This document shows, in pieces, positions 44,808 to 54,065 of a stretch of 64,000 nucleotides of DNA. Numbering within the stretch: position 1 is the stretch's first letter; each line of letters begins with the position of its first letter. Source of the DNA: Phanerodontia chrysosporium. Lineage: Eukaryota; Basidiomycota; Agaricomycetes; Polyporales; Phanerochaetaceae. Below the pieces are notes generated by a model. The model worked only from the letters and a program-made list of their open reading frames with translations. It was not told the DNA's origin and made no database searches. Location: the NCBI GenBank assembly GCA_001910725.1, contig MJGA01000012.1:1-64000 (forward strand), in the 5' to 3' direction. The position numbers were made by a program, and so were the translations under genes.

Positions 44808-46054
44808 CTACCAGTTGCGAACACCCCATGGATTGTACGCAACCCCGCGCATATTCCATCTGCACTCCTTCTGCTGCATGTTCCCCTTCTCGTCGATAGC
44901 TCGGCTATAGACGGTGCCGTGCTCTTCAACTCCAGGCAAGGTTGCTTCCCACAACGTCCAGCTCCAGCGGCCCTCTTGGTAGGTGATACGGGCCGGATGC
45001 CAGGTCGCGCCTTCGTCAATGGACACTTCGACCGCGACGATGCGAGCGTCGATGTGCTGCGAAGCGTACCCCTTCACATGAAGCACATTTCCTGCCTCCT
45101 CTGGGCTGATGATTGCGCTCGCGACGACGGAGTTGAGAGACAGCGAGTTGATGGAAGGGTACTTCGACCAGACAGACGCGGCTTGGGCCTTGTTCTCGAT
45201 CTGTGCACACGTCCAGTAAGTACATAGCGTGACGGCAAGGAATGGTTAGCATACCTCGGGTGGGAGGATCTTGTAGTCCCGCGCCTGATAGTAGTTGGAC
45301 GACTCCACTGGCGACAACCGGATGGAATCAATCCACTTCACCCATCGCGCACCGCAGTAGCCGGGGACAACGAGACGGAGCGGCGCACCGCGATCTGGCG
45401 ACATGTACTCTCCGTTCATCTAAGGACCAGTCTCAGCGAATGGCACGGTGATACGGAGTAATGTACACCGACCTCCCAAGCCAGCAGAACGTCGCCCTCC
45501 TCGTCCATCGCCTTCTCTAGAGGGATGGACACACCGTAATAGCTATCATCCTCGCACGGCGTGACATGCGACGCGAATTGGACATGTGCGTTGCCTTCGA
45601 GCTCAACCTTCGCGTCGAGGAGCACGTCGCGCAGGCGGACACCGCCCCACTTTGCGTTGCAGATGACGCCGTCGTCCCAGAGGACGCCATTCACTTTCTT
45701 TATCTTGTTCATTTCTTTCCGCCTGTTTCCCGCACACTGTACGGGGTCAATATCTGGATAACGTGCCGGCGAACAACGCTAGCGTACCTGGAGGGCAGCC
45801 ACGACCTCGTGTTTCGTGAACTTCGACTCCAGGTCGTACATCGAGTAGCGGACTGGCCCGACGGCCCGCCCTCTATGGTAAGTGAGTACGCATCACGGTC
45901 GAGGTCTTCGACTGGCCCGTGGTTCCTGCAGTACACGAGCTCATCAGGAGTAAGGGGGAACTGCACGAGGGCCGAAGCGACCGGTTCGCGTTGAACGGCT
46001 GGCTCGCGCGTACAACGAGCCTATCGGAGTGGGGACTTCGCGTGAGTAGTCCAT
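44808..46054 (-). CDS. Sulfite-oxidase-type molybdenum enzyme, copy 1 (frame-broken)
   Basis: Mo-cofactor oxidoreductase of the sulfite oxidase/nitrate reductase family without the heme (cytochrome b5) domain. Landmarks in order: [48 protein letters not shown], the Mo-ligand motif [87 protein letters not shown], and the dimerisation domain with [30 protein letters not shown] and [14 protein letters not shown]. Stop TAG at 44808-44810. The start MDYSREVP (46054) runs out of frame before the conserved part; one-base contractions near 46014-46034 and at 45869-45871 would explain it. No presequence or PTS1 is visible. Probable role: sulfite or other S-compound oxidation, inferred from family. Confidence 0.75.
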
Positions 46055-46695
46055 GGTCGTCATCGTGGTGGGGAGGAGTTGTGGGCTGCCAGCAGGCAGC
46101 CGGGATGGATTATATGTCTCGGTGCTCAGGGCGGTGAGCTGGCAGCACGATCAGAAGGCTTATTGACGATATGAGCAGCGCGCGTCGGCCGCTATTTGGC
46201 AAGGGTCACCACGTCTTCTCGGTGCGGCCTGGACGTGGCGAATGAGGTCAGGGGAGACAGAGCGGTCTTGCACCGACCCAATGCAGGTGGGATTCAAGTC
46301 GCCGGGATGCTGCAGGGTCCCTTCGAACCACTATCACGGAGCTAGATATCACAAGTAAAATGTGACACACGGTTCCATAACGAGGACCGAGCTGTGGGTA
46401 TTGTGCGCAGCGAGCTGCACGTCGAAGACGAAGGCTCGCCGATGCTAGTCGTCGAGCGGCCGAGGAACGCGACCTGCGGGGTAGACGCCCATTATGGGCG
46501 AAAGCGGGACCACGTGGCGCGTGCCGACCCAGTTCGTACCGCTCCAGCCTCCCACCGCCGACTAGCCTCGTCCTCTACTCCCATCCGCGGCACGCCAGCA
46601 GGGCTGCCATACCTATATCTCCGCTTGGCTCTCCTCACATAACAAGCTCTCCCGCCGTATCATCTTACCCTCTACCTCGACAGCTTATCATACAA
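46055..46695. other. Divergent promoter region
   Basis: Between the molybdenum enzyme (left) and the DUF1748 gene (right). No coding sequence recognised. Confidence 0.5.
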
Positions 46696-46986
46696 ATGGC
46701 CCTGGGACGTCTATTCCACTACGCATTCGACGCGGCGCTGCTGTCGACGGTTGTAGCAGGTGTGAAGCGGTCAAGCGGGTTCAGGTGCGTTCTAGTACTG
46801 CATTTACAGCTCAGTGTTGCTTATGGACTGCTGTACCAACCATCCAGTCCCCGCACTGAGAACATACCAGACGAGACTATGCGCTCCGTGGCTGAGAAGT
46901 ACTTCGGCTTTGGCGAGACGGTGTTCGACATGCTTCAAGCCACCGTCGTGAACAGTCAATACTTCAAGCGTAATCCTCCGTCATGA
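46696..46986 (+). CDS. DUF1748-family small protein
   Basis: Fungal protein of about 75 residues of unknown function. Two exons: MALGRLFHYAFDAALLSTVV, then AGVKRSSGF before a 62-nt GT-AG intron, then SPRTENIPDETMRSVAEKYF and GFGETVFDMLQATVVNSQYF. The N-terminal LxHYAFDAxLxSTxxAGxxRSSG block is the family hallmark. It contains a weak hydrophobic helix, and members are thought to be mitochondrial or membrane-associated. Stop TGA at 46984-46986, only six bases from the stop of the convergent gene. Confidence 0.78.
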   Translation: MALGRLFHYAFDAALLSTVVAGVKRSSGFRCVLVLHLQLSVAYGLLYQPSSPRTENIPDETMRSVAEKYFGFGETVFDMLQATVVNSQYFKRNPPS

Positions 46987-46992
46987 TCTATG

Positions 46993-47326
46993 TTAGGATT
47001 CGTCATAGGAGACGTAGAGGATGCCGTTTTCGCGCGCGTCGGACTGGGGTAGACTGGCAGGTTGTAATATTATGGTGCACTAATGGATATACGGCTACGC
47101 TGTACTCTGTGTGACGCACCGTTCTTGTCTCCACCTCGCTCAGAAGGATGACGTTGTCGAAGGCCGAATGGGAGAAGGACTGAGGCCCTGGGGCCTTGAA
47201 TATCCCGCCCTGTCCGAACATGGTCAAGGGGCGGGACACCACGTGATTGTATCCCGTTAGCGCCTCATACGCAGCGTCAGGACTGGAGCTTTCGATCAGC
47301 CGTGCTCGTTTATTCTCAACCACCAT
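46993..47326 (-). CDS. Hypothetical small protein, convergent with DUF1748
   Basis: I do not recognise a family. Reading from ATG at 47326: MVVENKRARLIESSSPDAAY, EALTGYNHVVSRPLTMFGQG, GIFKAPGPQSFSHSAFDNVI, LLSEVETRT, a GT-AG intron (about 47050-47127), then SDARENGILYVSYDES and TAA at 46993-46995; about 85 residues. The frame stays open upstream to another ATG at 47452, but that would overlap exon 1 of the Serinc gene on the opposite strand. The ATG at 47326 shares a CCATGG palindrome with the Serinc start. The tidy in-phase second exon argues for a real gene; function unknown. Confidence 0.4.
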
Positions 47327-49173
47327 GGGTATCCTCTTCTCCATTCCCCTGGCGGGTGTCGCAGGGACTATAGCATCGTCATGTCTGGCTGGTATAGCCT
47401 TCTGCTTTACCTCGACTGCAGGTGCGTCGCTTGACACTGCGGCGACCGTCACACGCCTCTGAAGCGCGGCGCAGCATCCATGTTCTTCAAGTCATGTAAC
47501 TGCAATTCCTCTATCGCGACTCGAGTCGGCTTTGCAGTACGTTGGCACTCGTCTGTTGTACCACAAGTTGAGAGACTGATATGTATTCAGATTATATTCT
47601 GCTTAAACTCGATGTTCGCCTGGCTCATGAAGACACCACTGGCCATCAAGCAACTAGAGAAAATTAGTCATGGGTATCTGGAGATGGATTGCTCAGGCGG
47701 GAAGTGTTACGGCGTGCTTGCAGTGCGTATTAACCATACTCTCCTCTGCCACATTGCTGAGCTCTAACAGGTCCATCGTATCTGCTTCGCACTGTCGCTC
47801 TTCCACTTCATATTGGGAGCGCTCCTAATTGGAGTCAAAGACACGAAAGATAAGCGTGCTGCCATCCAGAATGGGTGAGTAGTCGCCCTGCATGTCTAGT
47901 AAGCATAACTGAACCGTCGTAGGTGGTGGGGTCCAAAGGTCCTGCTCTGGCTTATCCTCATCGTCGTTTCGTTCTTCATCCCGAACGGATTCTTCATGTT
48001 CTGGGGCAACTACATCGCTATGATTGGCGCTACCGTATTCATTGTCCTCGGTCTCGTCTTGCTCGTCGACTTCGCCCACTCATGGTCAGAGACATGCCTC
48101 GAGAACTGGGAGAACTCGCCGAATTCAAACCTCTGGCAGTGGATACTGCTCGGCTCCACCGCGGGGATGTACGCAGCGATGATTGCACTCACAGGTGTCA
48201 TGTATGGCTTCTTCGCGGGCTCGGGTTGCGGCCTGAACCGATTCTTCATCTCGTTCAACCTCGCGCTGTGCATCCTCATCACGATCCTCTGCATCCACCC
48301 GACGATCCAGGAACACAACCCGCGCTCGGGCCTCGCGCAGTCGAGCATGGTTGCCGCGTACTGCACGTACCTCATCATGTCCGCCATCGGCAACCACGAG
48401 CACGACACGTGTAACCCGCTCCAGAAGTACCGCGGCAGCGTCCAGGGCGCACGCACCACGACCATCGTCCTCGGCGCCGTCTTCACGTTCCTTGCCATCG
48501 CGTACTCGACAAGCAGGGCCGCGACACAGAGCAGCGCCCTCGTCGGCAACCACAAGAAGGGTGCCATCGAGCTTCCGCCGGATAATGGACACTCCGAGCT
48601 CGGTGTCGTAAGCACTCAGCCTAGCCGTACCGAGACCCCAAGATACCAGGCTCTGCTGGCCGCAGTCGAGGCCGGGTGAGTTGAGATCCAGTTTACCAGC
48701 GCCTGAAGACGCTAATGGGTGCATAGAGCGATCCCCGCATCAGCCTCGAAGAGGAAGAGGACGATGATGAAGACGGTCCCGTCGGTGAAACTCGCGACGA
48801 CGAGCGGACTGGCACTCGATACAATGTACGTACTCTCTTCCGCCCTCACGAGCGTACGGTCCAATTGAGAATCGCACAGTACGCCTGGTTCCACGTCATC
48901 TTTGCTATTGGCGCAATGTACGTGGCGATGCTCCTGACGGACTGGAATGTCGTCCGCGCCGGGATGGCATCATCGCCAGACAAGGAGAACGATGTCTACA
49001 TCGGCCGGTCCGAGGTAGCGATGTGGATGCGTGTCGTCTCGAGCTGGGCGTGCATGCTCTTGTACATCTGGAGCTTGATCGCGCCGGTGCTCATGCCCGA
49101 TAGGTGAGTCAAGTGATGATGTGATGGATTCTCGATGGCTGACTTCGTGGCGACTAGGTTTGAGGATTTGTGA
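47325..49173 (+). CDS. TMS1: Serinc/TMS1 membrane protein, one apparent frameshift
   Basis: Multipass membrane protein of the serine-incorporator family (about ten helices, endomembranes). Exons: MGILFSIPLAGVAGTIASSC, SMFFKSCNCNSSIATRVGFA, IIFCLNSMFAWLMKTP, ISHGYLEMDCSGGKCYGVLA, then a long exon beginning WWGPKVLLWLILIVVSFFIP and containing FWGNYIAMIGATVFIVLGLV, CNPLQKYRGSVQGARTTTIV and RYQALLAAVEAG. The next exon starts AIPASA, but the conserved acidic stretch LEEEEDDDEDGPVGETRDDE, then TGTRYNYAWFHVIFAIGAMY, is in another frame; one extra C in the run at 48744-48745 would join them. The end is WACMLLYIWSLIAPVLMPDR, intron, FEDL, TGA at 49171-49173. Family identity is firm. Confidence 0.85.
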
Positions 49174-49370
49174 CTTTGAGACGCTATGACCGTTACGATG
49201 GACATATCTATGTTGTAACAATTATGGATAACATTTGGAAATTTGTAGTTCTACGCTCATCAACTGACTGAAGAGAGCCGCGTTACGTCGACCTCAGCAC
49301 GCCATTCTGAATGTTGAACGAACACCACGTCCTAGAGGGCTACCACCCAACACAAACCGTCTGCATTCCG

Positions 49371-50605
49371 TCACACAGACAAAACACAGACCACGCACCA
49401 TGTACCGCGCACGAAGGAGCTCCGCGACGTGCGTATTCGGCGCCACGGCGCCGAGCTCCGCGGGGCCCGCGCGAGCCAGAGCGTTGCGTCCGTCTGGAAC
49501 GCGAAGGTGGGGCCGAGCGCAGGCTTGCGCGCCGTGCTCGCGAAGACGGACTGTGGATTCCGCGGCGCGGCGCGCTCGTGCCGTTCAGGACCTGCATGGC
49601 GAGCATTGCTGTAGACGGGGGAGTCGTGCGGTGGATGGGGAGCGGCACGCACCAGGACGGAGAGCCCGTGTGCACGCGCGAGCACGCGCAGCTGCTGCAT
49701 GAAGCTCGTCATGACCGCGTGGCCTGTTCTCTGTGGTTATCTTCGCCCGATTCATTGTGTACGAAAGCTTACCTTGGGAGGAGACAACGCTCAGGAGCGG
49801 CCGGAAGATGGGCGTGGCGTTGTCGATGACGAGCAGTCGCGTCCGACATGTCTGGGTGGCCTGTCCCGCCTGGGGCGAGCGTTAGTTCTCTTCAAGCCGG
49901 TGAGAACACAGAGCACAGACCTCGAGCTGTGCACACACGCCATCGAGCACATCTTGCATGCCCTCGATGTCGAACGCGAGCGAGATATGCAGCCGTTCTG
50001 CGGCTGTGTCCGTCGCAGGCTGTTGCAGGGGTATCAGCCGCTTGTATGCATGCCCGTGGATGTGCGACGCTTACATGAGCTGCAAGCGATTGAAGCAGGG
50101 GCTGCAGCCTTTCTACGGCAAAGTCCCTGTGGTGTCGATCCACACCGCGCCGAGGTCGGACTGAGCGACAGGTGGCGCATCGCCACTTGCAGCGCAAGGG
50201 CCTAAACAACAGTAAGCGTTTGAAAAGACATACAAGTCAGTGACTTGCCGTCTTTCCAGAGCCTCTGTCTCCACATATTTCCATGACTCTGGGACAGACG
50301 AAGCCACCGGTGAGCTTGTCAAGCTCAGGGACGCCTGATGAGAACTCTTCCGGCCGGCATTCTCGGACTTCTCCTCTTCCTGCTGCAAGGCCAGATCACC
50401 TCTGACCCCAGGAGCAGCAGAATACTGCACGACCTGGTCTATGTATCTGGTTAGGTCGGCGAGCGTCACGGTGCCCAGCGGGAGTTTTCTGTAAAGGTCC
50501 ATGGGCGAACCGAAGAACATGAAGTCGGCATCTGTCCGAATCCAAGCCCGTCCAACGCGTCGAGGAGGCTCTCTGGAGGGGTGGCTCGACGGTTCTCAGA
50601 CGCAT
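49371..50605 (-). CDS. RAD51D-like recombinase paralogue, several apparent frameshifts
   Basis: RecA-fold ATPase related to RAD51D, which acts in homologous recombination in the nucleus. Order of motifs: start MRLRTVEPP; SLLDALDGLG and IRTDADFMFFGSPMDLYRKL (N-terminal helical domain); YIDQVVQYSAAPGVRGDLAL; VPELDKLTGGFVCPRVMEIC; Walker A GDRGSGKT followed by a 47-nt GC-AG intron (50202-50248); ALALQVAMRHLSLS; AVWIDTTG; DFAVERLQPLLQSLA; LHISLAFDIEGMQDVLDGV; Walker B RLLVIDNATPIFRPLLSVVS; SFMQQLRVLARAHGLSVLV; and KPALGPTFAFQTDATLWLA. These pieces sit in different frames; single-base contractions near 50578, 50542, 50350, 50158, 50125 and 49560 each restore continuity. Whether the gene is broken or the sequence is wrong is treated as a finding. 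End taken as TGA 49371-49373. Confidence 0.72.
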
Positions 50606-51758
50606 GTCTCACAGTCGAGGAATGAGCAGGTTGTGGCCACAACCTGGCGTCGAGGGACGCCCAGACGCCACGAAGCCGGGACCTGAGATCAGTGATGGGG
50701 TGAAGGGCGCTTTGTGAAGGGTGCCCGGAGCATCTGCGCGAGTCTCCAATTTTTTTTTTTCTGGTCTGCGCGACCTCCCTACACACCCTGTCCTTATGGC
50801 CGCTGCCAGGCGTCTCGGGACTTGGACCGTTGGACGTGACGAGGATGCACTGCTGCAGTCTGCGATCGCCCTTCCCGGACGCCCGCCCGGTGACTCTTGC
50901 GGTAGTCACATCCGATGCCTCGAGGGTCCTTCGTGTTCTGCGCGTCTCCTTCTCCTCGTTCCTCCCTTCCTCGCATCCCTCATGGCCCTTTGTCCCAACC
51001 CTTCTTCCACACCCCCGCGGGCAGTTGCCCAGCCAGCCTTGGTTACGATGCGACCACGGCAGTCTGAGCAGCAGTGCCGCGGAGAGGTGCTGGGCATGAG
51101 GCTCAACTCGACATCTCGACCTCAATTCACGACGGCGACGATCCACTTTCCCTATCTGCCCCTTCTCCTGGCCACCTTCTCCTTGTCAGTACCGCCGGTC
51201 GGTTACGGCAGCGAAATCGCCATAGGGAGAGTGAGATGGTTACAAGACCGTGAGGATAATGTACCACTTCCTTCTCTAGAGTACACTGGCCCGCTGACAT
51301 AGTAGATGCTACCTTCAAGGATCGCAAGAATCATACTCCTCTTCCTCATCTCATGCACTCAGACGGTACGTATCCTTTCGTCTCAATTACTCTCCACTAA
51401 CTTGGACGCATAGATTATATATAAACGTATCAAAACGTTTGAGACATAGTGTGTAGCTTGGACTAGCGAAGTGGATCGTACGATATTATGGGAGGGGATG
51501 AGGGGATGCAGGAGGCCTTTGGTTGAAGAAAGGCAGTTGCGGGGTGTTGATATGCGAGACACGGAAGAGTAATAGACCCAGAGACATTGAGCAGGAGAGA
51601 AAATGAAAGTCCAAGAACATATCAAGAGGAAGATGTGGGCGGGGGCAAAGAAGAAGAAAACACTCGCTGGTATGTACAATCCGTTCCAAACTACATGGGC
51701 ATCAATCCTCATGTGCTCTCCAGAACCGGCTGGGAGACTCACATATCATACAACGGTC
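50606..51758. other. Intergenic; weak open frame, oligo-T tract
   Basis: An 11-base T run ends at 50760, followed by a plus-strand frame from ATG 50796 (MAAARRLGTWTVGRDEDALL) to 51302. Its first 20 residues vaguely recall a Myb-type helix but nothing further fits, so I do not call it a gene. Confidence 0.35.
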
Positions 51759-52802
51759 TCAGACCGTAACGCTGAGGCCCATCGCCCTGGCACCTGCGCC
51801 AACAGCTCCCTCCCATCCAAAGAAACGTTCCCCAATAACCTTTGCCTCCTCGTCGTGCTCATCGGTCCACATCGACAAGCTCTTGGAGTGTGCCCAGACG
51901 GTGATAAACAATATGCGCTTCAGCTTCCTGTTCAAGAAGAACCAGTGCGAGCTCCAAAGCAGGGCGCCGCGGCGCCTCCGCCGTATGTGGGAAGTGTACT
52001 CGTCGGCGGCCTCGCTCATGGATATCCGGAATGCGCTCTTCCCCGGGGCCTCATCGACGTCATAATCATCGAACTGGAACGTCGTCTCCTCCTCGTCCGT
52101 GTCGGGGCTCTCCTCGCCCACGGACGCCGCGTCGTCCTCGTCGTCAGTGAAGTCGTTGGCGTGCGGGTCGAACTGTATCGGCGGGACGTACGAGTACACT
52201 TCGCAGTCCGCGAGCCCGATCGCGTCATTGAGCACGCGGAACACAGTCGGGTGCGTGCCCGCGACGACCTTCGGCGGCGCGAGCGGGCTCGGGCGCATCA
52301 GGTCGTGCGGAGACGACGACGTGGGCACCGACGACGGGAAGAAGTCCGGCGAGGCGGACGGGTACGCGGAGTACGTGCGCGGCGCGGCGACGCCGGCGCG
52401 CGCGGGGCTGAGGAGCGTCGTGCTGAGGGCGTTGAGCACGCTGGCGCCGCTCTCCTCGCGGTTGAAGTGGCTCGGGCGGACGTCCGAGAAGTCGTGGTCG
52501 GGGAAGGCGTGGTTGAGCGTGTTGATGAGCAGATAGAGCGTCTTGCGGGCGTGCTGGTCGGTCATGGGCCCAAAGGGCGTCATGTCGAGCTGCTCGCCGT
52601 GCTGCGCCATGAACGACGGGAGCGGCGGGCTGTGCGACGCATCGGTCTGGTAGCCCGCCTCGAGCGACTTGAAGAGCTTCTTGTCCTTGTTGACCGGCTT
52701 GAGGCTGTAGGCTTCGAGGCGGGTGTGCACTGAGCACTCGGGGCCTTCGTGGGTAAGAGCCTGCGCGAGTCGCGCCAGCTCGGGGATCTCCATGTACTTC
52801 AT
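51759..52802 (-). CDS. MAF1: Maf1, repressor of RNA polymerase III
   Basis: Nutrient- and stress-responsive repressor of Pol III transcription that shuttles between cytoplasm and nucleus under TORC1/PKA control. Single exon, 347 residues. Box A: MKYMEIPELARLAQAL, CSVHTRLEAYSLKPVNKDKK, LFKSLE. A Ser/Pro-rich spacer of about 100 residues, variable in fungi, follows a helix block (LLINTLNHAFPDHDFSDVRP). Box B and C: FRVLNDAIGLADCEVYSYVP, an acidic stretch (DDEDDAASVGEESPDTDEEE), then GALLWSSHWFFLNRKLKRIL and FITVWAHSK. Frame intact. Confidence 0.88.
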   Translation of the reverse strand: MKYMEIPELARLAQALTHEGPECSVHTRLEAYSLKPVNKDKKLFKSLEAGYQTDASHSPPLPSFMAQHGEQLDMTPFGPMTDQHARKTLYLLINTLNHAFPDHDFSDVRPSHFNREESGASVLNALSTTLLSPARAGVAAPRTYSAYPSASPDFFPSSVPTSSSPHDLMRPSPLAPPKVVAGTHPTVFRVLNDAIGLADCEVYSYVPPIQFDPHANDFTDDEDDAASVGEESPDTDEEETTFQFDDYDVDEAPGKSAFRISMSEAADEYTSHIRRRRRGALLWSSHWFFLNRKLKRILFITVWAHSKSLSMWTDEHDEEAKVIGERFFGWEGAVGAGARAMGLSVTV

Positions 52803-53758
52803 CGCAGGGGCTCGCTGCGGGGTGCGTGCGGGGCAGGCAGGGTCGCAGGCGAGTGCTGGCGGCAGTCGTGGTCGTCGCGGTCGGAGGCGTGCGCGGGGTC
52901 GTGGGCGGTGTCGGCGGCGTTGTCGAGGGGGGGCAGGAGTCCGGATGCGCCGTTGGGCCCGTGGAGCGGGGTGATGCAGGCGTCCAAACTGGGACCAAAC
53001 AATCCCCCCTGATCACGCTCCTTCCCTTTCGGGCTGACCCTCCGTCAACGTTCCTCGACGATGCTCACGCTCTGCAGGAACGTGAAACTGGGCCTCGCAC
53101 CGACGTCGCCCAGGGTGGAGCGTTCACGTTCGCCGTCGTATTGGCCACCTTCGCCTCGAGAGGGCCGTACCCTACGTAAGTCCTTTGTTCTGCTGGCGCC
53201 CATAAAGCTAACCGCGATCCCAGAACTCGCGCCTCCGAGCCCGACGGGAGAGCCAATCTATGCTTATCAGTGCGCGTAGAAGAGCCGCAGCGTCCTGGTA
53301 ATGGAGCGAGGGCTTCTCCCGTCTCCCCCGGGAAGGCTCCCGGTATTCTGAGCGGACCTCGCGTGAGGTGCCTGGATTCGCAGAGTTAACCTACGCTTCG
53401 GAGACACTCTGGTATGTCTAACTCGCCTCGCATATGATTTGTCTACATCGTTAGGCCGCATGCTACTCAGATGTACGCGCTGCCGCGAGTCTGGACGCTG
53501 CCTCACTTCTCATATAGAAGGCACGGAATTGAGTCAGCCGACCGGAGCAGCAAGAATCGCCCTGGTACGTAGCGATATGTCATGAATGCGTTCTCGCACG
53601 TTACATACTCAGGTAGGTGTAGCTTCGACGAGGCGGGTCCGTTTGCGCAATTCCGTACTTATCTAGCTCCTGTGAGTCAGTGCTCGCCTTAGGGGCTCTG
53701 GGTACTTGTCGGACACCTGGAAGAGAGATGATAACACGGCTATGTGGTCCGAAGACGA

Positions 53759-54065
53759 CTACAAATACAAGATGTTCAACTGCAAATCGCGGAAAGGTTT
53801 TCCGGGTCCAGAAATCACAGTTTCGATCCAATTTTCTCACCCGCGAAGCCTTGGTCAGCGACTTTGTCGAGATTCCCGCCCGAGCCGTATCATTCCTGCC
53901 CTTCTTGTCCGCGACCTGACCTCCAGGGCGATGTGCAACGACCTGTGGGTTCTCTTCCTGCTCGCCAGTCAACTGCTTCTTGGGCTTGTCCTCGGGGCGG
54001 ATTTCGGACGGCTCGGACGGCTCCGAGCTCGCAGAGGGGGGCACGACCTGCGGTTTGGGCGTCAT
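53759..54065 (-). CDS. Possible small hypothetical protein
   Basis: ATG 54065 opens a frame with low-complexity, coding-like sequence: MTPKPQVVPPSASSEPSEPS, RPEDKPKKQLTGEQEENPQV and HRPGGQVADKKGRNDTARAG, then TKSLTKASR. A GT-AG intron (about 53783-53842) would join it to LNILYL and a TAG at 53759-53761, giving roughly 80 residues. It is hydrophilic, with no signal or domain. It could be a disordered protein or a chance frame. Confidence 0.3.

Noticed and set aside
50796..51302. Possible Myb-like protein starting MAAARRLGTWTVGRDEDALL
   Set aside because: Only the first helix is suggestive; the rest shows no Myb repeat in any frame, even allowing one-base corrections.
51603..52733. A 376-codon plus-strand frame
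   Set aside because: Antisense to Maf1; rich in Arg, Val and Glu as expected from complemented GC-rich codons.
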